A stretch of DNA of 64,000 nt from Spongiibacter thalassae (lineage in GTDB: Bacteria > Pseudomonadota > Gammaproteobacteria > Pseudomonadales > Spongiibacteraceae), in the NCBI RefSeq assembly GCF_012272835.1, contig NZ_JAAWWK010000001.1, forward strand, positions 62,001-126,000. The letters run 5' to 3'. Position numbers and translations under genes: made by a program. The notes under the pieces were generated by a model that searched no databases, was not told the origin of the DNA, and was given only the letters and a program-made list of their open reading frames with translations. Below are positions 1 to 8,692 of this stretch, in pieces (within the stretch, counting starts at the first letter, position 1; each line of letters opens with the position of its first letter).

Positions 1-663
1 GCCGAATTGGAGCAAAAGTACGCCATCACTGTACATTGCCTGGCGATAGATTTAGCCGCCGAAGGAGTTGAACAGCAGATAAGCGACAAGGTGCGTGAAA
101 TCGGCACACCTCTAGGTTGGTTGGTAAATAATGCGGGTTATGGCATTACCGGCAGGCTAGACGAAACTGCGCTGAGTGAGTATGAACGCTTTCTCAAAAT
201 CATGTTAACTGGCCCAGTCGCACTTACCCAGCTGCTCTTGCCAGATTTAAAGAAGGCCGCGCCAGCGCATATTATTAATGTGGCCTCCGTCGCGGCATTT
301 TTACCGGGTACGCCGGGAGCCGGTGTATACCCAGCGTGTAAGGCTTTTATTAAATCTTATACTGAAACATTGGCGGGGGAGTTACGCAACAGCCAAGTCT
401 ATGCTACCGCATCGTGTCCGGGTATGACTAAAACCGAAATATTTGATGTTATGCCTGAATCTGCTGATGTCGAAAAAATGAAACAACGCCCCGGCATGTC
501 CGCAGCCGTTGTTGCACAGCAAGCGGTTAATGCTGTTGAGTCTGGCAAAGTAGTGATTGTTCATGGCTTGGTAAATAAAATTATTGCTGCAATATTTAGC
601 TTAATGCCTTTGCGCTTATCGATGTATATCGTCGCTAAGGCGTATCCACTAGAAGAGAATTAA
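1..663 (+). CDS. Short-chain dehydrogenase/reductase (5' truncated by window edge)
   Basis: This is a classical-type SDR whose reading frame is already open at base 1, so the N-terminal dinucleotide-binding glycine motif lies outside the window. The visible part shows the NNAG motif (NNAGYG), the serine-containing strand (NVASVAAFLPG), the catalytic YxxxK as YPACK, and the following PGMTKTE loop. It resembles broad-specificity bacterial SDRs that act on 3-oxoacyl or alcohol substrates; the substrate cannot be read from the sequence. It is on the opposite strand to the patatin gene that follows and ends at TAA 661-663. Confidence 0.85.
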   Translation, partial: AELEQKYAITVHCLAIDLAAEGVEQQISDKVREIGTPLGWLVNNAGYGITGRLDETALSEYERFLKIMLTGPVALTQLLLPDLKKAAPAHIINVASVAAFLPGTPGAGVYPACKAFIKSYTETLAGELRNSQVYATASCPGMTKTEIFDVMPESADVEKMKQRPGMSAAVVAQQAVNAVESGKVVIVHGLVNKIIAAIFSLMPLRLSMYIVAKAYPLEEN

Positions 664-912
664 GCCGTCGAATTTGTATTCTGCGGTTTTGCTGTTGAGT
701 TTTTTGTATGCGTGTTTGTCAGTGTGTTGAAGAGGTGTGGAAGTTTTCGACTGAATTAGCTTTCTTCGAGCAGGTCGGTAGTGCTTTGCTTCTGAACGCC
801 TGCTTAGAGGACGAGCGGAAAATCATGGAGCTTTTTTATCAAGAATTCAGATTGTATAGAATCATCACCAAGAGCCACGTTGGGTCCGAATTATATAAGT
901 CAGTTGAACGCC

Positions 913-2328
913 TCATAAACCGTATTTTGGCAAAATTGTATCCATTAGTCGGCTAATACGGGTATTGCTATGAATACGGGGTATTTTGGGCCAAGTGGAT
1001 TTTTCACCTGCTTCCATCAGCGTGAGTACCTCTTTTACAGAGGGTTTACTTAATAGCCTTAACGCGGGAATCAGTAGCTTCTCTGGAATAATTTTAATAT
1101 CTGCGTCATAGCTTTGTTCAAATACGCTGTAAAGTACATCTACCGCTGCTGTGGCTGACTTGGGCAGGGGAAACGCAAGGTGGGTGCGGAGTTTCACTGC
1201 GCTTCTTAAGCTTTCCGTTAGAAATGACTTCATTGGCTTAAATAGTAAACTCACAACTTCATTGTCGTCGGGGTTCGCTAAGAAAGGCCGTGTTAGCGGG
1301 TTGATCAGGCTAACAATGTAATGGTTTACTCCGTAAAGTCTAGCCAGTCTTTTGGTGGGTAAATCATCAGTTACTGAGCCGTCGACCCATTTTCTTGAAG
1401 GTAAATAATCTTGTAACTCGCCGTTAAAGTTTTTTGCCTTTAAGACAACAGGCGGGAAAACGCCAGGCACCGTGCAGGAGGCTTGTACGGCTGACCGAAT
1501 CAACACATTTGGCGTAGTGATGGCATTCAATAATCTGGACGTTTGGTGTAGCTCGGCCGGGGCTACCGAGATATTGATATATCGGCCTGTTTTTTCATAA
1601 GCCTCTTCAAATGTCATGTCTGGTATTAGTCGCGCTATAAGCGCAAGCAAGTATTCCAGTGAAACGCTATTGCTCCTGAAGCGGAAAATACTGTCGAGAA
1701 AGCTCACTTCGTACTCGGCGTCCTCTGCTAAATGTGTCGGGGAGAATAATTTATAAAGTTCTGCGTCGGTATGGGTGCCCAGCATACCTGCTGTTATTGA
1801 TCCCGCGCTGGAGCCAGAGATGATTTTAGGTAGCAGCTTTTGTTCCGCAAGTGCTTTTACTACGCCATAATGAAAATAGCCAAGTGTGCCGCCACCGCTA
1901 AGCATTAGTGCGGAGCGGCCATAGCACTGGTTCGCACGATTGAAAAAAGCCTTTTTTTCTTCGTAGCTAATTTGGGTTTCTGGGGTATTATCGATAGCCT
2001 GTATGCTCATAATAATTTCATCAATATACTTATCTATAAGATGTTTAGTGCCTGTCTTGGCCTTATTGTATAAAGGCAATTTGCCCATGCCACCCATATT
2101 GCCATGAATGCCTTCATGTAGGGCGAACAACAAGCCTCTAGCGTTCCCGGATTCACGCAGCGTATGTAAGCGGTTCAAACGCGTTTTAATTGCCTTGTAG
2201 TCATAAAGGTCGCTATTTTCTTCTGCGCGCCATGCCGACAGTCCAGAGTTTGCGTCATGCTGTTCTGCCCAGCTCAACCATTCGGTATACGATGATATTG
2301 CAGTTTGATCGGATGATGACTTGGGCAT
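913..2328 (-). CDS. Patatin-like phospholipase with N-terminal DUF3336 region
   Basis: The 471-residue protein has a long N-terminal region typical of DUF3336 patatins, such as yeast TGL-type triacylglycerol lipases. The patatin domain follows from about residue 137. It has the oxyanion-hole loop SGGGTLG (about 144-150), the nucleophile elbow GSSAG with Ser174, and the catalytic Asp316 in the DGS motif. Length fits the family. It probably hydrolyses acyl esters of storage lipid or phospholipid at the inner face of the membrane. Start ATG 2328 has GAGAAG just upstream. The next genes on the same strand, a hydrolase and a wax-ester synthase, also point to acyl-ester metabolism. Confidence 0.9.
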   Translation of the reverse strand: MPKSSSDQTAISSYTEWLSWAEQHDANSGLSAWRAEENSDLYDYKAIKTRLNRLHTLRESGNARGLLFALHEGIHGNMGGMGKLPLYNKAKTGTKHLIDKYIDEIIMSIQAIDNTPETQISYEEKKAFFNRANQCYGRSALMLSGGGTLGYFHYGVVKALAEQKLLPKIISGSSAGSITAGMLGTHTDAELYKLFSPTHLAEDAEYEVSFLDSIFRFRSNSVSLEYLLALIARLIPDMTFEEAYEKTGRYINISVAPAELHQTSRLLNAITTPNVLIRSAVQASCTVPGVFPPVVLKAKNFNGELQDYLPSRKWVDGSVTDDLPTKRLARLYGVNHYIVSLINPLTRPFLANPDDNEVVSLLFKPMKSFLTESLRSAVKLRTHLAFPLPKSATAAVDVLYSVFEQSYDADIKIIPEKLLIPALRLLSKPSVKEVLTLMEAGEKSTWPKIPRIHSNTRISRLMDTILPKYGL

Positions 2329-2378
2329 AATTTGCTTCTCAACGGATGTGGGCGCGTATGAATGAAAAATAAGGTTTT

Positions 2379-3329
2379 CTAAGCAGGTAAATGATGCAGC
2401 ACAAACTCATCTATTCTATTCCATGCCGCTTGGTATTGATTGAAAAATGGCATTAATTGCATGCAGTGCACCGCGCCATCATAAATATCGAGTTGGCTTA
2501 TGACCTTGTCGGCCATGGCCTTGTTGTGGGCGATGGTAGATACATCTCTCAATACTTCATTGCTGCTTGCGGTAAAGTAAAGTGGCGGATAACCAGAGAA
2601 ACTGTCCATTAAACTGACATTTACGAGTGGGTCTGAGCGCTGCTCGGCGCTAAAAATTAGGCTCTGAAAATACAGTACATCACTTAAGTGGAACATTGGG
2701 TCGCGCCGGGCGTTTTCGTGCCAAGAATCCCCCACCATCAGTGCATCACCGCTGGGAGATAGCATAACGGCGCAGGCGGGCATCGGGAGACTGTATTGCT
2801 TAAGCAGCGCGAGAAGGGAAAGCACGTTTCCGCCACCGGCAGACGCGCCAGATAATATAATATGCTGGGCTTCAACACCTTTGTCTAGCAAGGCCTTATA
2901 CACCGCTAGACAATCTTCGGGGCCTTGCGGAAATTTGAATTCAGGCGCCAAGCTATAGTGGGGGAAAACGCCTTCAGCGCCAATTCGGGCGCAAAATTTT
3001 GCAATAGGGGGGTACTCTAGGCTTGGCATTCGAATGCAGCCAGCGCCACCGTAGAGATGTAAAACAAGGAATTTTGCACCAGGATTAATGACTTTATCGC
3101 AGTTAATTCCGGAGATAGTCTCTTGAATATGGCTAAGCCCCTCAGGCAGCTTGGCATTGTCCTTTTTACCTAGGGTAGCGGTTTTATTTCTTAAGCCTTC
3201 AACTGTGTAGTTGCCCCGAAAAAATTTGAATACTCTCAGAAATAAGGTCAATAGTATTGCGATAATATTGGGTTTTGGAATGTCAGCTAATTTAGCTTGG
3301 CTGCGGACATCAGGTCGTTGAGCATTCAA
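2379..3329 (-). CDS. Alpha/beta hydrolase, HSL (family IV) type
   Basis: This 316-residue protein has the hormone-sensitive-lipase layout: a hydrophobic N-terminal segment (about 21-38), an oxyanion motif at 91-97, the nucleophile elbow GASAG with Ser163, and a C-terminal catalytic His in GAVHCMQL. The usual HGGG oxyanion motif reads HLYGGAG, so the His is displaced. It is probably an esterase for acyl or polycyclic esters. The start is TTG 3329, with CGAGG about 8 nt upstream and no early in-frame ATG. It lies between the patatin and the split WS/DGAT on the same strand, a likely lipid-turnover group. Confidence 0.82.
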   Translation of the reverse strand: MNAQRPDVRSQAKLADIPKPNIIAILLTLFLRVFKFFRGNYTVEGLRNKTATLGKKDNAKLPEGLSHIQETISGINCDKVINPGAKFLVLHLYGGAGCIRMPSLEYPPIAKFCARIGAEGVFPHYSLAPEFKFPQGPEDCLAVYKALLDKGVEAQHIILSGASAGGGNVLSLLALLKQYSLPMPACAVMLSPSGDALMVGDSWHENARRDPMFHLSDVLYFQSLIFSAEQRSDPLVNVSLMDSFSGYPPLYFTASSNEVLRDVSTIAHNKAMADKVISQLDIYDGAVHCMQLMPFFNQYQAAWNRIDEFVLHHLPA

Positions 3330-3371
3330 AATTATGTGCCTCGTTTAATGCGCTACTAAGAGCTAAAGTAC

Positions 3372-4184
3372 TTACTTGCTTGTTTTTTGCGCGGTGCTGG
3401 CTTTTCGGGCAACAGGTTTGGCAGCAACTTTTTTCTTGCTACTCGGTTTTGCGCTTCGACTCGCGAGCTGAACTTTTTGAAACGCATCGTATATACATTG
3501 CTCTAAGAAATCGGGATCTTTAATACTGTCTCGGCAACAGGTAAACGAAATGGACAGGGAGCTGCAGTAGCTGCTAATAACAAAGGCAAGTCCGGTTGTG
3601 CCAGTTAAGGGGGCAAGACCAAAGGAGTATACGACCTTGGAACCCGCTAGGTAGCGCTCGGTTCGGGGGCCAGGTATATTGGTTGTCGCATAGTGAAAGC
3701 CCATATTTTGACGGTCGAGCAGTTTGAAACGATTGGCGACTTTCAGGGCAATGTTTAGTACGCCGCTGGGCGCGACATCCAATACATCGCGCATAATATC
3801 GGCGCCATTTATAGCGAGCAATTCTTTACGTAACTCACTTTCGGCATGAATCTTTATGAGGCGTTCAAGAGGCTCTTTAATATGGCTGTGGACACAAACT
3901 GAGAGTAGCGTTGCATGGTTGGTTCCTGTGTCGTATTCGGTCATTGCCCGGGTATCTACAGCCATGCCTGCAATGAGTGATTCTTGTAGGCAGGTATCGT
4001 GTTTGGCAAGATATTGTTCGACTGCATAGGAGGTAATGCAGAGGATAACGTCATTTAGGGTTGCACCTTCTACCGACTGTTTTATCTCAATGATGTCTTT
4101 AATATTGAATAATCCAGCGCCCCACACACGAGCACTGGAGGTGATCCCATAGTTAAATGGCGTTTTTTCAGATTGTTTAATCAC
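3372..4184 (-). CDS. Wax ester synthase/diacylglycerol acyltransferase, C-terminal half (split gene)
   Basis: This 270-residue frame carries the second half of a WS/DGAT: the TLNDVIL segment (equivalent to the family NDVVLA motif), the NIPGP segment, and the DUF1298-like C-terminal domain. It ends in a Lys/Ala/Ser-rich tail. The apparent start is GTG 4184, which shares its G with the TAG stop of the N-terminal half (TAGTG). The frame is open well upstream of that GTG, so a -1 shift anywhere in the last 60 or so bases of the upstream half would give one protein of about 495 residues, the normal family size. It may be a frameshift mutation, a sequencing error, programmed frameshifting, or two coupled subunits. 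Confidence 0.8.
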   Translation of the reverse strand: MIKQSEKTPFNYGITSSARVWGAGLFNIKDIIEIKQSVEGATLNDVILCITSYAVEQYLAKHDTCLQESLIAGMAVDTRAMTEYDTGTNHATLLSVCVHSHIKEPLERLIKIHAESELRKELLAINGADIMRDVLDVAPSGVLNIALKVANRFKLLDRQNMGFHYATTNIPGPRTERYLAGSKVVYSFGLAPLTGTTGLAFVISSYCSSLSISFTCCRDSIKDPDFLEQCIYDAFQKVQLASRSAKPSSKKKVAAKPVARKASTAQKTSK

Positions 4185-4861
4185 TAGTTCGCTGTGGTTA
4201 CGTCCGGATTGACGCTTCTTTTCAACAGTTGAAACAATCTTTTTAGTTTGCTGAATGACTTTCCTGGTTGTTTGAGCATGTTTTTTCCCGCTTGCATCAG
4301 TAGCTGCGGGGTATCTGGCTCTGGCTCCAAGGTCATTTCAGGTGGTGGGGAATTATCAACAGTCGGTGTGTGGTCGTGTATTGATTCCAGCATCTGCAAT
4401 GCGGCCTTACCGTCAACCATGGCGTGGTGCATCTTAGTCATAATGGCAAAGGCGCCTGGGGGCATGCCGTCAACACCATCGAGACCCTCAATGACGTAGG
4501 CTTGCCACATGGGGCGGCTTAAATCCAAGTTTTGGCTGTGTAGCCGTGCCAGTTGAATACACAGTTGTCGCCAATCACCGGGCTTCGGTAGGGCGATATG
4601 TCGCACGTGATACTCTATATCAAAGTCTGGCGCATCAACCCAGTAAGGATCATCTAGGGAAAAAGGCACCCCTTTAATTTGACGCCGAAAAACAGGCGCA
4701 AGGTGTAGGCGGTTTTGATAATTTTGTAAGATATCTTTGAAACGAATAACGGCTTGGTCAGATGAGCTAGGGTCGTAAATATACACATGCGAAATATGTT
4801 GGGGCGCACTTTTGAATTCACTTTTGATGAAAAATGCATCGAAACCACTAAGCTGTTCCAT
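4184..4861 (-). CDS. Wax ester synthase/diacylglycerol acyltransferase, N-terminal half (split gene)
   Basis: This 225-residue frame holds the condensation-domain-like half of a WS/DGAT. The catalytic HHxxxDG motif reads HHAMVDG at about residues 145-151, preceded by the family's RPMWQ segment. The enzyme esterifies fatty alcohols or diacylglycerol with acyl-CoA at the inner membrane or on lipid bodies. It stops at TAG 4184-4186, where the C-terminal half begins in the -1 frame. Start ATG 4861 has a good AGAGG Shine-Dalgarno. On its own it lacks the second half of the acyltransferase fold and may be inactive. Confidence 0.82.
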   Translation of the reverse strand: MEQLSGFDAFFIKSEFKSAPQHISHVYIYDPSSSDQAVIRFKDILQNYQNRLHLAPVFRRQIKGVPFSLDDPYWVDAPDFDIEYHVRHIALPKPGDWRQLCIQLARLHSQNLDLSRPMWQAYVIEGLDGVDGMPPGAFAIMTKMHHAMVDGKAALQMLESIHDHTPTVDNSPPPEMTLEPEPDTPQLLMQAGKNMLKQPGKSFSKLKRLFQLLKRSVNPDVTTAN

Positions 4862-5007
4862 CTTGCTACCTCTAAAATTTAAAGCGAAATTATCACGCTA
4901 TACGATTGTGTATATTGCCGCTGGTCGCAGTAACTTTGCATCTGCGCCGCGGACTAGCTTGTTTAAGGTAAGGGCCATTACTTGGCGGCAGTATGCATTG
5001 AGTTTTA

Positions 5008-5406
5008 TCAATTAAATAATGGTGCCAACACCGCGTCAACAAGTTTGGTGTCTACGTACTCTTTGATCTTGATTATTTTGTCGTCGCGGATAAATATTAA
5101 AAAATGGTAGTCATTATTGTAATGAGCGCCAGAAACTAACTCCGAACGCCCCTTTACTTCAGCCGAAACGCGATTTTCTTCGGCGGTTAAATGCTGTATT
5201 TCAAAGTCGATGCCGGTCGCCGTAATTTGCTTAAACATCGCGGCGCCAGCAATGAGTTCATCATAGCCCCGAGAGCCAGAAATAAGAGAACTGCCCATGG
5301 TCACCGCTTCAACATCGTGGGCTAATAATGTTTGTATGGCTTCAATATCGCCATTTCCCATGGCCTGAATGAAGTCGGTGACGATTTTTTTGTTTTTGTC
5401 GCTCAT
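5008..5406 (-). CDS. NTF2/SnoaL-like fold protein
   Basis: The 132-residue protein matches the SnoaL/ketosteroid-isomerase-like cone fold: an N-terminal helix (IVTDFIQAMGNGDIEAIQTLLAHDV), alternating strands, and a final strand carrying IIKIKEYVDT. Members are isomerases, cyclases, dehydratases or simply ligand binders, so no reaction can be assigned. It sits 31 bp downstream of a heteromeric acyl-CoA dehydrogenase gene on the same strand, which suggests it belongs to the same degradation unit. Start ATG 5406. Confidence 0.75.
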   Translation of the reverse strand: MSDKNKKIVTDFIQAMGNGDIEAIQTLLAHDVEAVTMGSSLISGSRGYDELIAGAAMFKQITATGIDFEIQHLTAEENRVSAEVKGRSELVSGAHYNNDYHFLIFIRDDKIIKIKEYVDTKLVDAVLAPLFN

Positions 5407-5437
5407 AAATAAAATCTCATGAAAAGTACGGCGTTTA

Positions 5438-6547
5438 TTATAATGAATTCGCTAAAGACGCTAGGTGGTATTGGCTATTGCCTAGTAAGCCATCAATGGT
5501 GGTAAGCCTTTTAACATAATGGCCGACTTCTAGCTCGTTGGTCATACCGATACCACCATGGATTTGAATCGCGTTACGACTAATGAAATGTGCGGCTTTT
5601 CCTGTCTGGACTTTGAGTGCGGCAATATCCTGAGGAGAGGGGGAGTGGTGAACCCATTGTGACGCGATTTGTTCATTAAGGCAGCGGGTTTTTTTCAATG
5701 TCACGTACATGTCAGAAATCATGTGGCGTAATGCCTGAAAGCTGGCTATGGGAACTCCAAATTGCTTGCGTATTTTCGCGTATTCAATGGTCATTTCCAG
5801 TAGTTTTTCCATGCTGCCAAGCGCTTCACAGCAAAGCGCGTACATGCCTACCGTCATAGTTTCTTTAAGCAGTTCTTCGGCGTTGACAACAAGTTGGTTT
5901 TGCTTGGGTATAAGCACATTTTGTAACTGAAGCGTAGTCGCACGATGGCCGTCGTAAAGTTGGTGGTGTTGTGCGCTCAAACCTTTAGTGTCGGCAGCCA
6001 CAAAAAATAAGCTAGGTGTTTTAGTATTTTGGCTTTGCGCTGAGATAATATAGCTGTCAGCATTGAGACCGTTAAGCACGCTAATTTTTTCACCGTTGAT
6101 AAGGTAGCCGTCTTCGGTTTCAGTGGCTGTTGTCTTTATATTCATCACATTGGCTGACGATTGGCGTTCTTGCCATGCTAGTGAAATATGTACATTGCCG
6201 GAAATAATTTGCGCAGTTAATTCCTGACTTAGCGGCGAATCGTTGGCGTTAGAAAGTACATGGCCGGCTAATACCACGGTGCTAATATAGGGTTCAATAA
6301 TTAGGCCGTAGCCAAATTGTTCTAGTAGGCCAGAAATATCTGCGATATTTCCGCCGAGTCCGCCGTGTTCTTCATTGAAGGGTATGGCGAGCCAGGCGAG
6401 ATCTGCAAACATTTGCCAGTGTTTTTCGCTATAGCCAATAGTCGAGCTTGCAAGGGCTTGGCGGTGTGTAAAGCTGTACTCGTTGCTGATAAATTTCTGA
6501 GCGCTTTCAGCCAGTTGCGCTAGGATATCGGGTGGCAATTTACTCAT
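5438..6547 (-). CDS. Acyl-CoA dehydrogenase, short subunit of a probable heteromeric enzyme
   Basis: This FAD-dependent acyl-CoA dehydrogenase of 369 residues introduces the 2,3-double bond in an acyl-CoA. Visible landmarks are EEHGGLGG near residue 60, the RKQFGVPIASFQALRHMISDMY segment (FAD/dimer contact), and QIHGGIGMTNELEVGHYVKR near the C terminus. The mid-protein acyl-binding motif is degenerate compared with its 408-residue neighbour. Two unlike, adjacent ACAD genes 15 bp apart are the hallmark of alpha2beta2 dehydrogenases such as ChsE1-ChsE2 (FadE28-FadE29) for sterol side chains; that partnership here is inference. Start ATG 6547 has AAGGA upstream. Confidence 0.88.
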   Translation of the reverse strand: MSKLPPDILAQLAESAQKFISNEYSFTHRQALASSTIGYSEKHWQMFADLAWLAIPFNEEHGGLGGNIADISGLLEQFGYGLIIEPYISTVVLAGHVLSNANDSPLSQELTAQIISGNVHISLAWQERQSSANVMNIKTTATETEDGYLINGEKISVLNGLNADSYIISAQSQNTKTPSLFFVAADTKGLSAQHHQLYDGHRATTLQLQNVLIPKQNQLVVNAEELLKETMTVGMYALCCEALGSMEKLLEMTIEYAKIRKQFGVPIASFQALRHMISDMYVTLKKTRCLNEQIASQWVHHSPSPQDIAALKVQTGKAAHFISRNAIQIHGGIGMTNELEVGHYVKRLTTIDGLLGNSQYHLASLANSL

Positions 6548-6562
6548 GTCGCTATGTCCTTG

Positions 6563-7789
6563 TTATTTGCTGATGACAAGCTTTGCCAAAATGTCGCGTT
6601 GAATTTGATGAGATCCACCAAAAATACTACTGGCGCGCTGATTCAGGTAAGTGGGCATAACAGTTAGGACTTCAATAGGATCAATTGGCGGTGTTTCACT
6701 GCCAATATGCAAAGCGAGTTGCTGGTCAACAAGGGCGAGGGTGCCTGATATGTCGAGCGCTAATTCACTAATATGTTGAGTGAGGTTCATTGACTCTAGC
6801 TTAATAAGTGAAGCCATATGTGCGGCTTCTGGGTGATTTGAGCCAATCCGGCGGGCATAATTTTCTGACGCAGCCAGGCAGCGCCAGTCGACCTCTAGTT
6901 CCGCGCACTTTTGCTTAAATACTGGGTCGCTGCTTATTTTGCTGCCGTGGCCATCGTCAGTTACGTTAGCTAATGTGCGCAATTTGTCGAGTTCGCGGCG
7001 TAACACAAACTGAAAACTACCACCTGCGGCGCGCTCGTGTTCAAGTAAGTATTTGGCAACGGTCCAACCTTGGTTTTCTGTCCCTAAAACTTGGGTTTTA
7101 GGGACGCGAACATTGTCAAAAAACACCTCTGCTTGCTCGGGCATACCGTCAAGCCCGATGATGGGGCGCACTTCCATGCCTGGTAGGCTCATGCTGTCTA
7201 TTAGCAGGAAGGTGATGCCTGCTTGGGGGCGGCCCTCACTGGATGTACGCACCAATAAGAAAATATGGTCGACCTCAAAAGCCCAGGTTGTCCATGTTTT
7301 TTGGCCGTTAATAATATAGTGGTCGCCATCAGAATCGGCGCGACATTGAAGCGAGACCAAGTCTGAGCCAGCATTGGGTTCTGAGTAGCCCTGGCACCAG
7401 GTGTCTGCGCCAGAGGCAATGGGCGGCAGATATTTTGCTTTTTGTTCTGCTGTTCCAAATTTCATTATCGCCGGCGCTACCATGCCTACAGATTGCGGAG
7501 CCATCATGGGTAAACCGCGGGAGCAGTACTCCTCAAAAAAAATTCGGCGCTGCTCATCGCTCCAACCAGGGCCGCCGTACTCCTCTGGCCAGTTAACAAC
7601 GCTCCAGCCTTTTGTGGCCAACAATTTGTGCATGGTCATAACGGCGCTAAACGCGGGGAAATAGCTGGTGGTTTTCGCAACGGCTTCCCAAACGTCATCC
7701 GGTATATGGTTATTGAGGAAGTCGCATATCTCGTTTCTGAACTTACCTAAATCCATGTTTTTTTCTGGCGCCACAGTTTTATATCCCAT
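6563..7789 (-). CDS. Acyl-CoA dehydrogenase, long subunit
   Basis: This 408-residue acyl-CoA dehydrogenase has the full signature: EEYGGPGW near residue 75, the flavin/substrate motif GYSEPNAGSDL, the strand INGQKTWTT, and the C-terminal IFGGSHQIQRDILAK. It desaturates acyl-CoA thioesters in the cytoplasm and passes electrons to ETF. It lies immediately upstream of the shorter dehydrogenase, probably as its partner. The start at ATG 7789 has no clear Shine-Dalgarno; ATG 7756 (MDLGKF) is an alternative. Confidence 0.9.
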   Translation of the reverse strand: MGYKTVAPEKNMDLGKFRNEICDFLNNHIPDDVWEAVAKTTSYFPAFSAVMTMHKLLATKGWSVVNWPEEYGGPGWSDEQRRIFFEEYCSRGLPMMAPQSVGMVAPAIMKFGTAEQKAKYLPPIASGADTWCQGYSEPNAGSDLVSLQCRADSDGDHYIINGQKTWTTWAFEVDHIFLLVRTSSEGRPQAGITFLLIDSMSLPGMEVRPIIGLDGMPEQAEVFFDNVRVPKTQVLGTENQGWTVAKYLLEHERAAGGSFQFVLRRELDKLRTLANVTDDGHGSKISSDPVFKQKCAELEVDWRCLAASENYARRIGSNHPEAAHMASLIKLESMNLTQHISELALDISGTLALVDQQLALHIGSETPPIDPIEVLTVMPTYLNQRASSIFGGSHQIQRDILAKLVISK

Positions 7790-7840
7790 TGCAGTTTTTA
7801 TTGAATTACGCCTAGGCGAAAGAATGGTACACCTCGGCTT

Positions 7841-8575
7841 TCAGCGAAGCACAAGTCCCCCGTCGACCAAAATTGATTGCCCGGTGATATAGCTCGCACT
7901 GTCAGATGCTAGAAAGAGAACGGTCGGCGCTATATCTTCGGGCTCACCCCATCGCGGGATTGGGAGAGTGGATATAAGGCTTTTACTGAATTCCTCATTG
8001 TCATGCAAAGGGCCAACCAGCTGGGTATTCACATAGCCCGGTGCCACTAGATTAACCCGTATGCCTTTAGGTGCCCATTTATCGGCTAATGCTCGGGTTA
8101 ACCCTAAAAGTCCTGCTTTGGCAGCTGTATATGCAGGGGAACTTCGTATAGCGAGGAAACATGCAGCAGAACCAATATTAACGATAGCTCCTCGCCGCTG
8201 AGTGAGTGATTTGGAAAACCGAAACGCCAAGTCTGCTGGTGCCACCAAATCCACTTCCAAGGTAAGCCTGAAGCCGTCCATTTCAAATTCTCCGCCGGTG
8301 GAATTTGATACTCCAGCGTTATTAATTAGTATATCTATATCGCCCACTTGGTCTGCCAGCGTCACTCGTTCTAACGCCTTGGCCAGGTTGACTGGTATAT
8401 AGCTGAATGCGGATAGGTCGGTATCGTAATCACTTGCTTTATCACGAGTACCGGTAATAACGACGTCTGCTCCAGCCTTATAGAACGCATTCGCGAGCCC
8501 TAGGCCGATCCCTTGTGTTCCACCTGTTACTAGCACCCGCTTAGCCTTGAAATTAAAGATAACTTGACTTTCCAT
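7841..8575 (-). CDS. Short-chain dehydrogenase/reductase (SDR)
   Basis: This classical SDR of 244 residues has the cofactor motif GGTQGIG near residue 18, NNAGVS, a catalytic Ser in NIGSAACF, the YTAAK active-site YxxxK, and the C-terminal GQSILVDGG. Such enzymes oxidise or reduce a hydroxyl/keto group on acyl-CoA or steroid-like substrates with NAD(P)(H). In this operon it could supply the 3-hydroxyacyl-CoA dehydrogenase step, which is inference. Start ATG 8575. A 117-bp gap separates it from the next upstream gene. Confidence 0.88.
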   Translation of the reverse strand: MESQVIFNFKAKRVLVTGGTQGIGLGLANAFYKAGADVVITGTRDKASDYDTDLSAFSYIPVNLAKALERVTLADQVGDIDILINNAGVSNSTGGEFEMDGFRLTLEVDLVAPADLAFRFSKSLTQRRGAIVNIGSAACFLAIRSSPAYTAAKAGLLGLTRALADKWAPKGIRVNLVAPGYVNTQLVGPLHDNEEFSKSLISTLPIPRWGEPEDIAPTVLFLASDSASYITGQSILVDGGLVLR

Positions 8576-8692
8576 TGTTTAAAACCTGATTAATATGTTT
8601 TATAAAATTCGATTTGTAGGTGGGCGGTTAGCCGCAAAAATGATGACCCCGTCATTGCTGATTGCCCAAGAATGACAGATTTATACTCTGCC

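Noticed and set aside
708-956. 82-codon plus-strand frame between the SDR and patatin genes
   Set aside because: It overlaps the patatin 3' end on the other strand, lacks a ribosome-binding site and has no recognisable family features.
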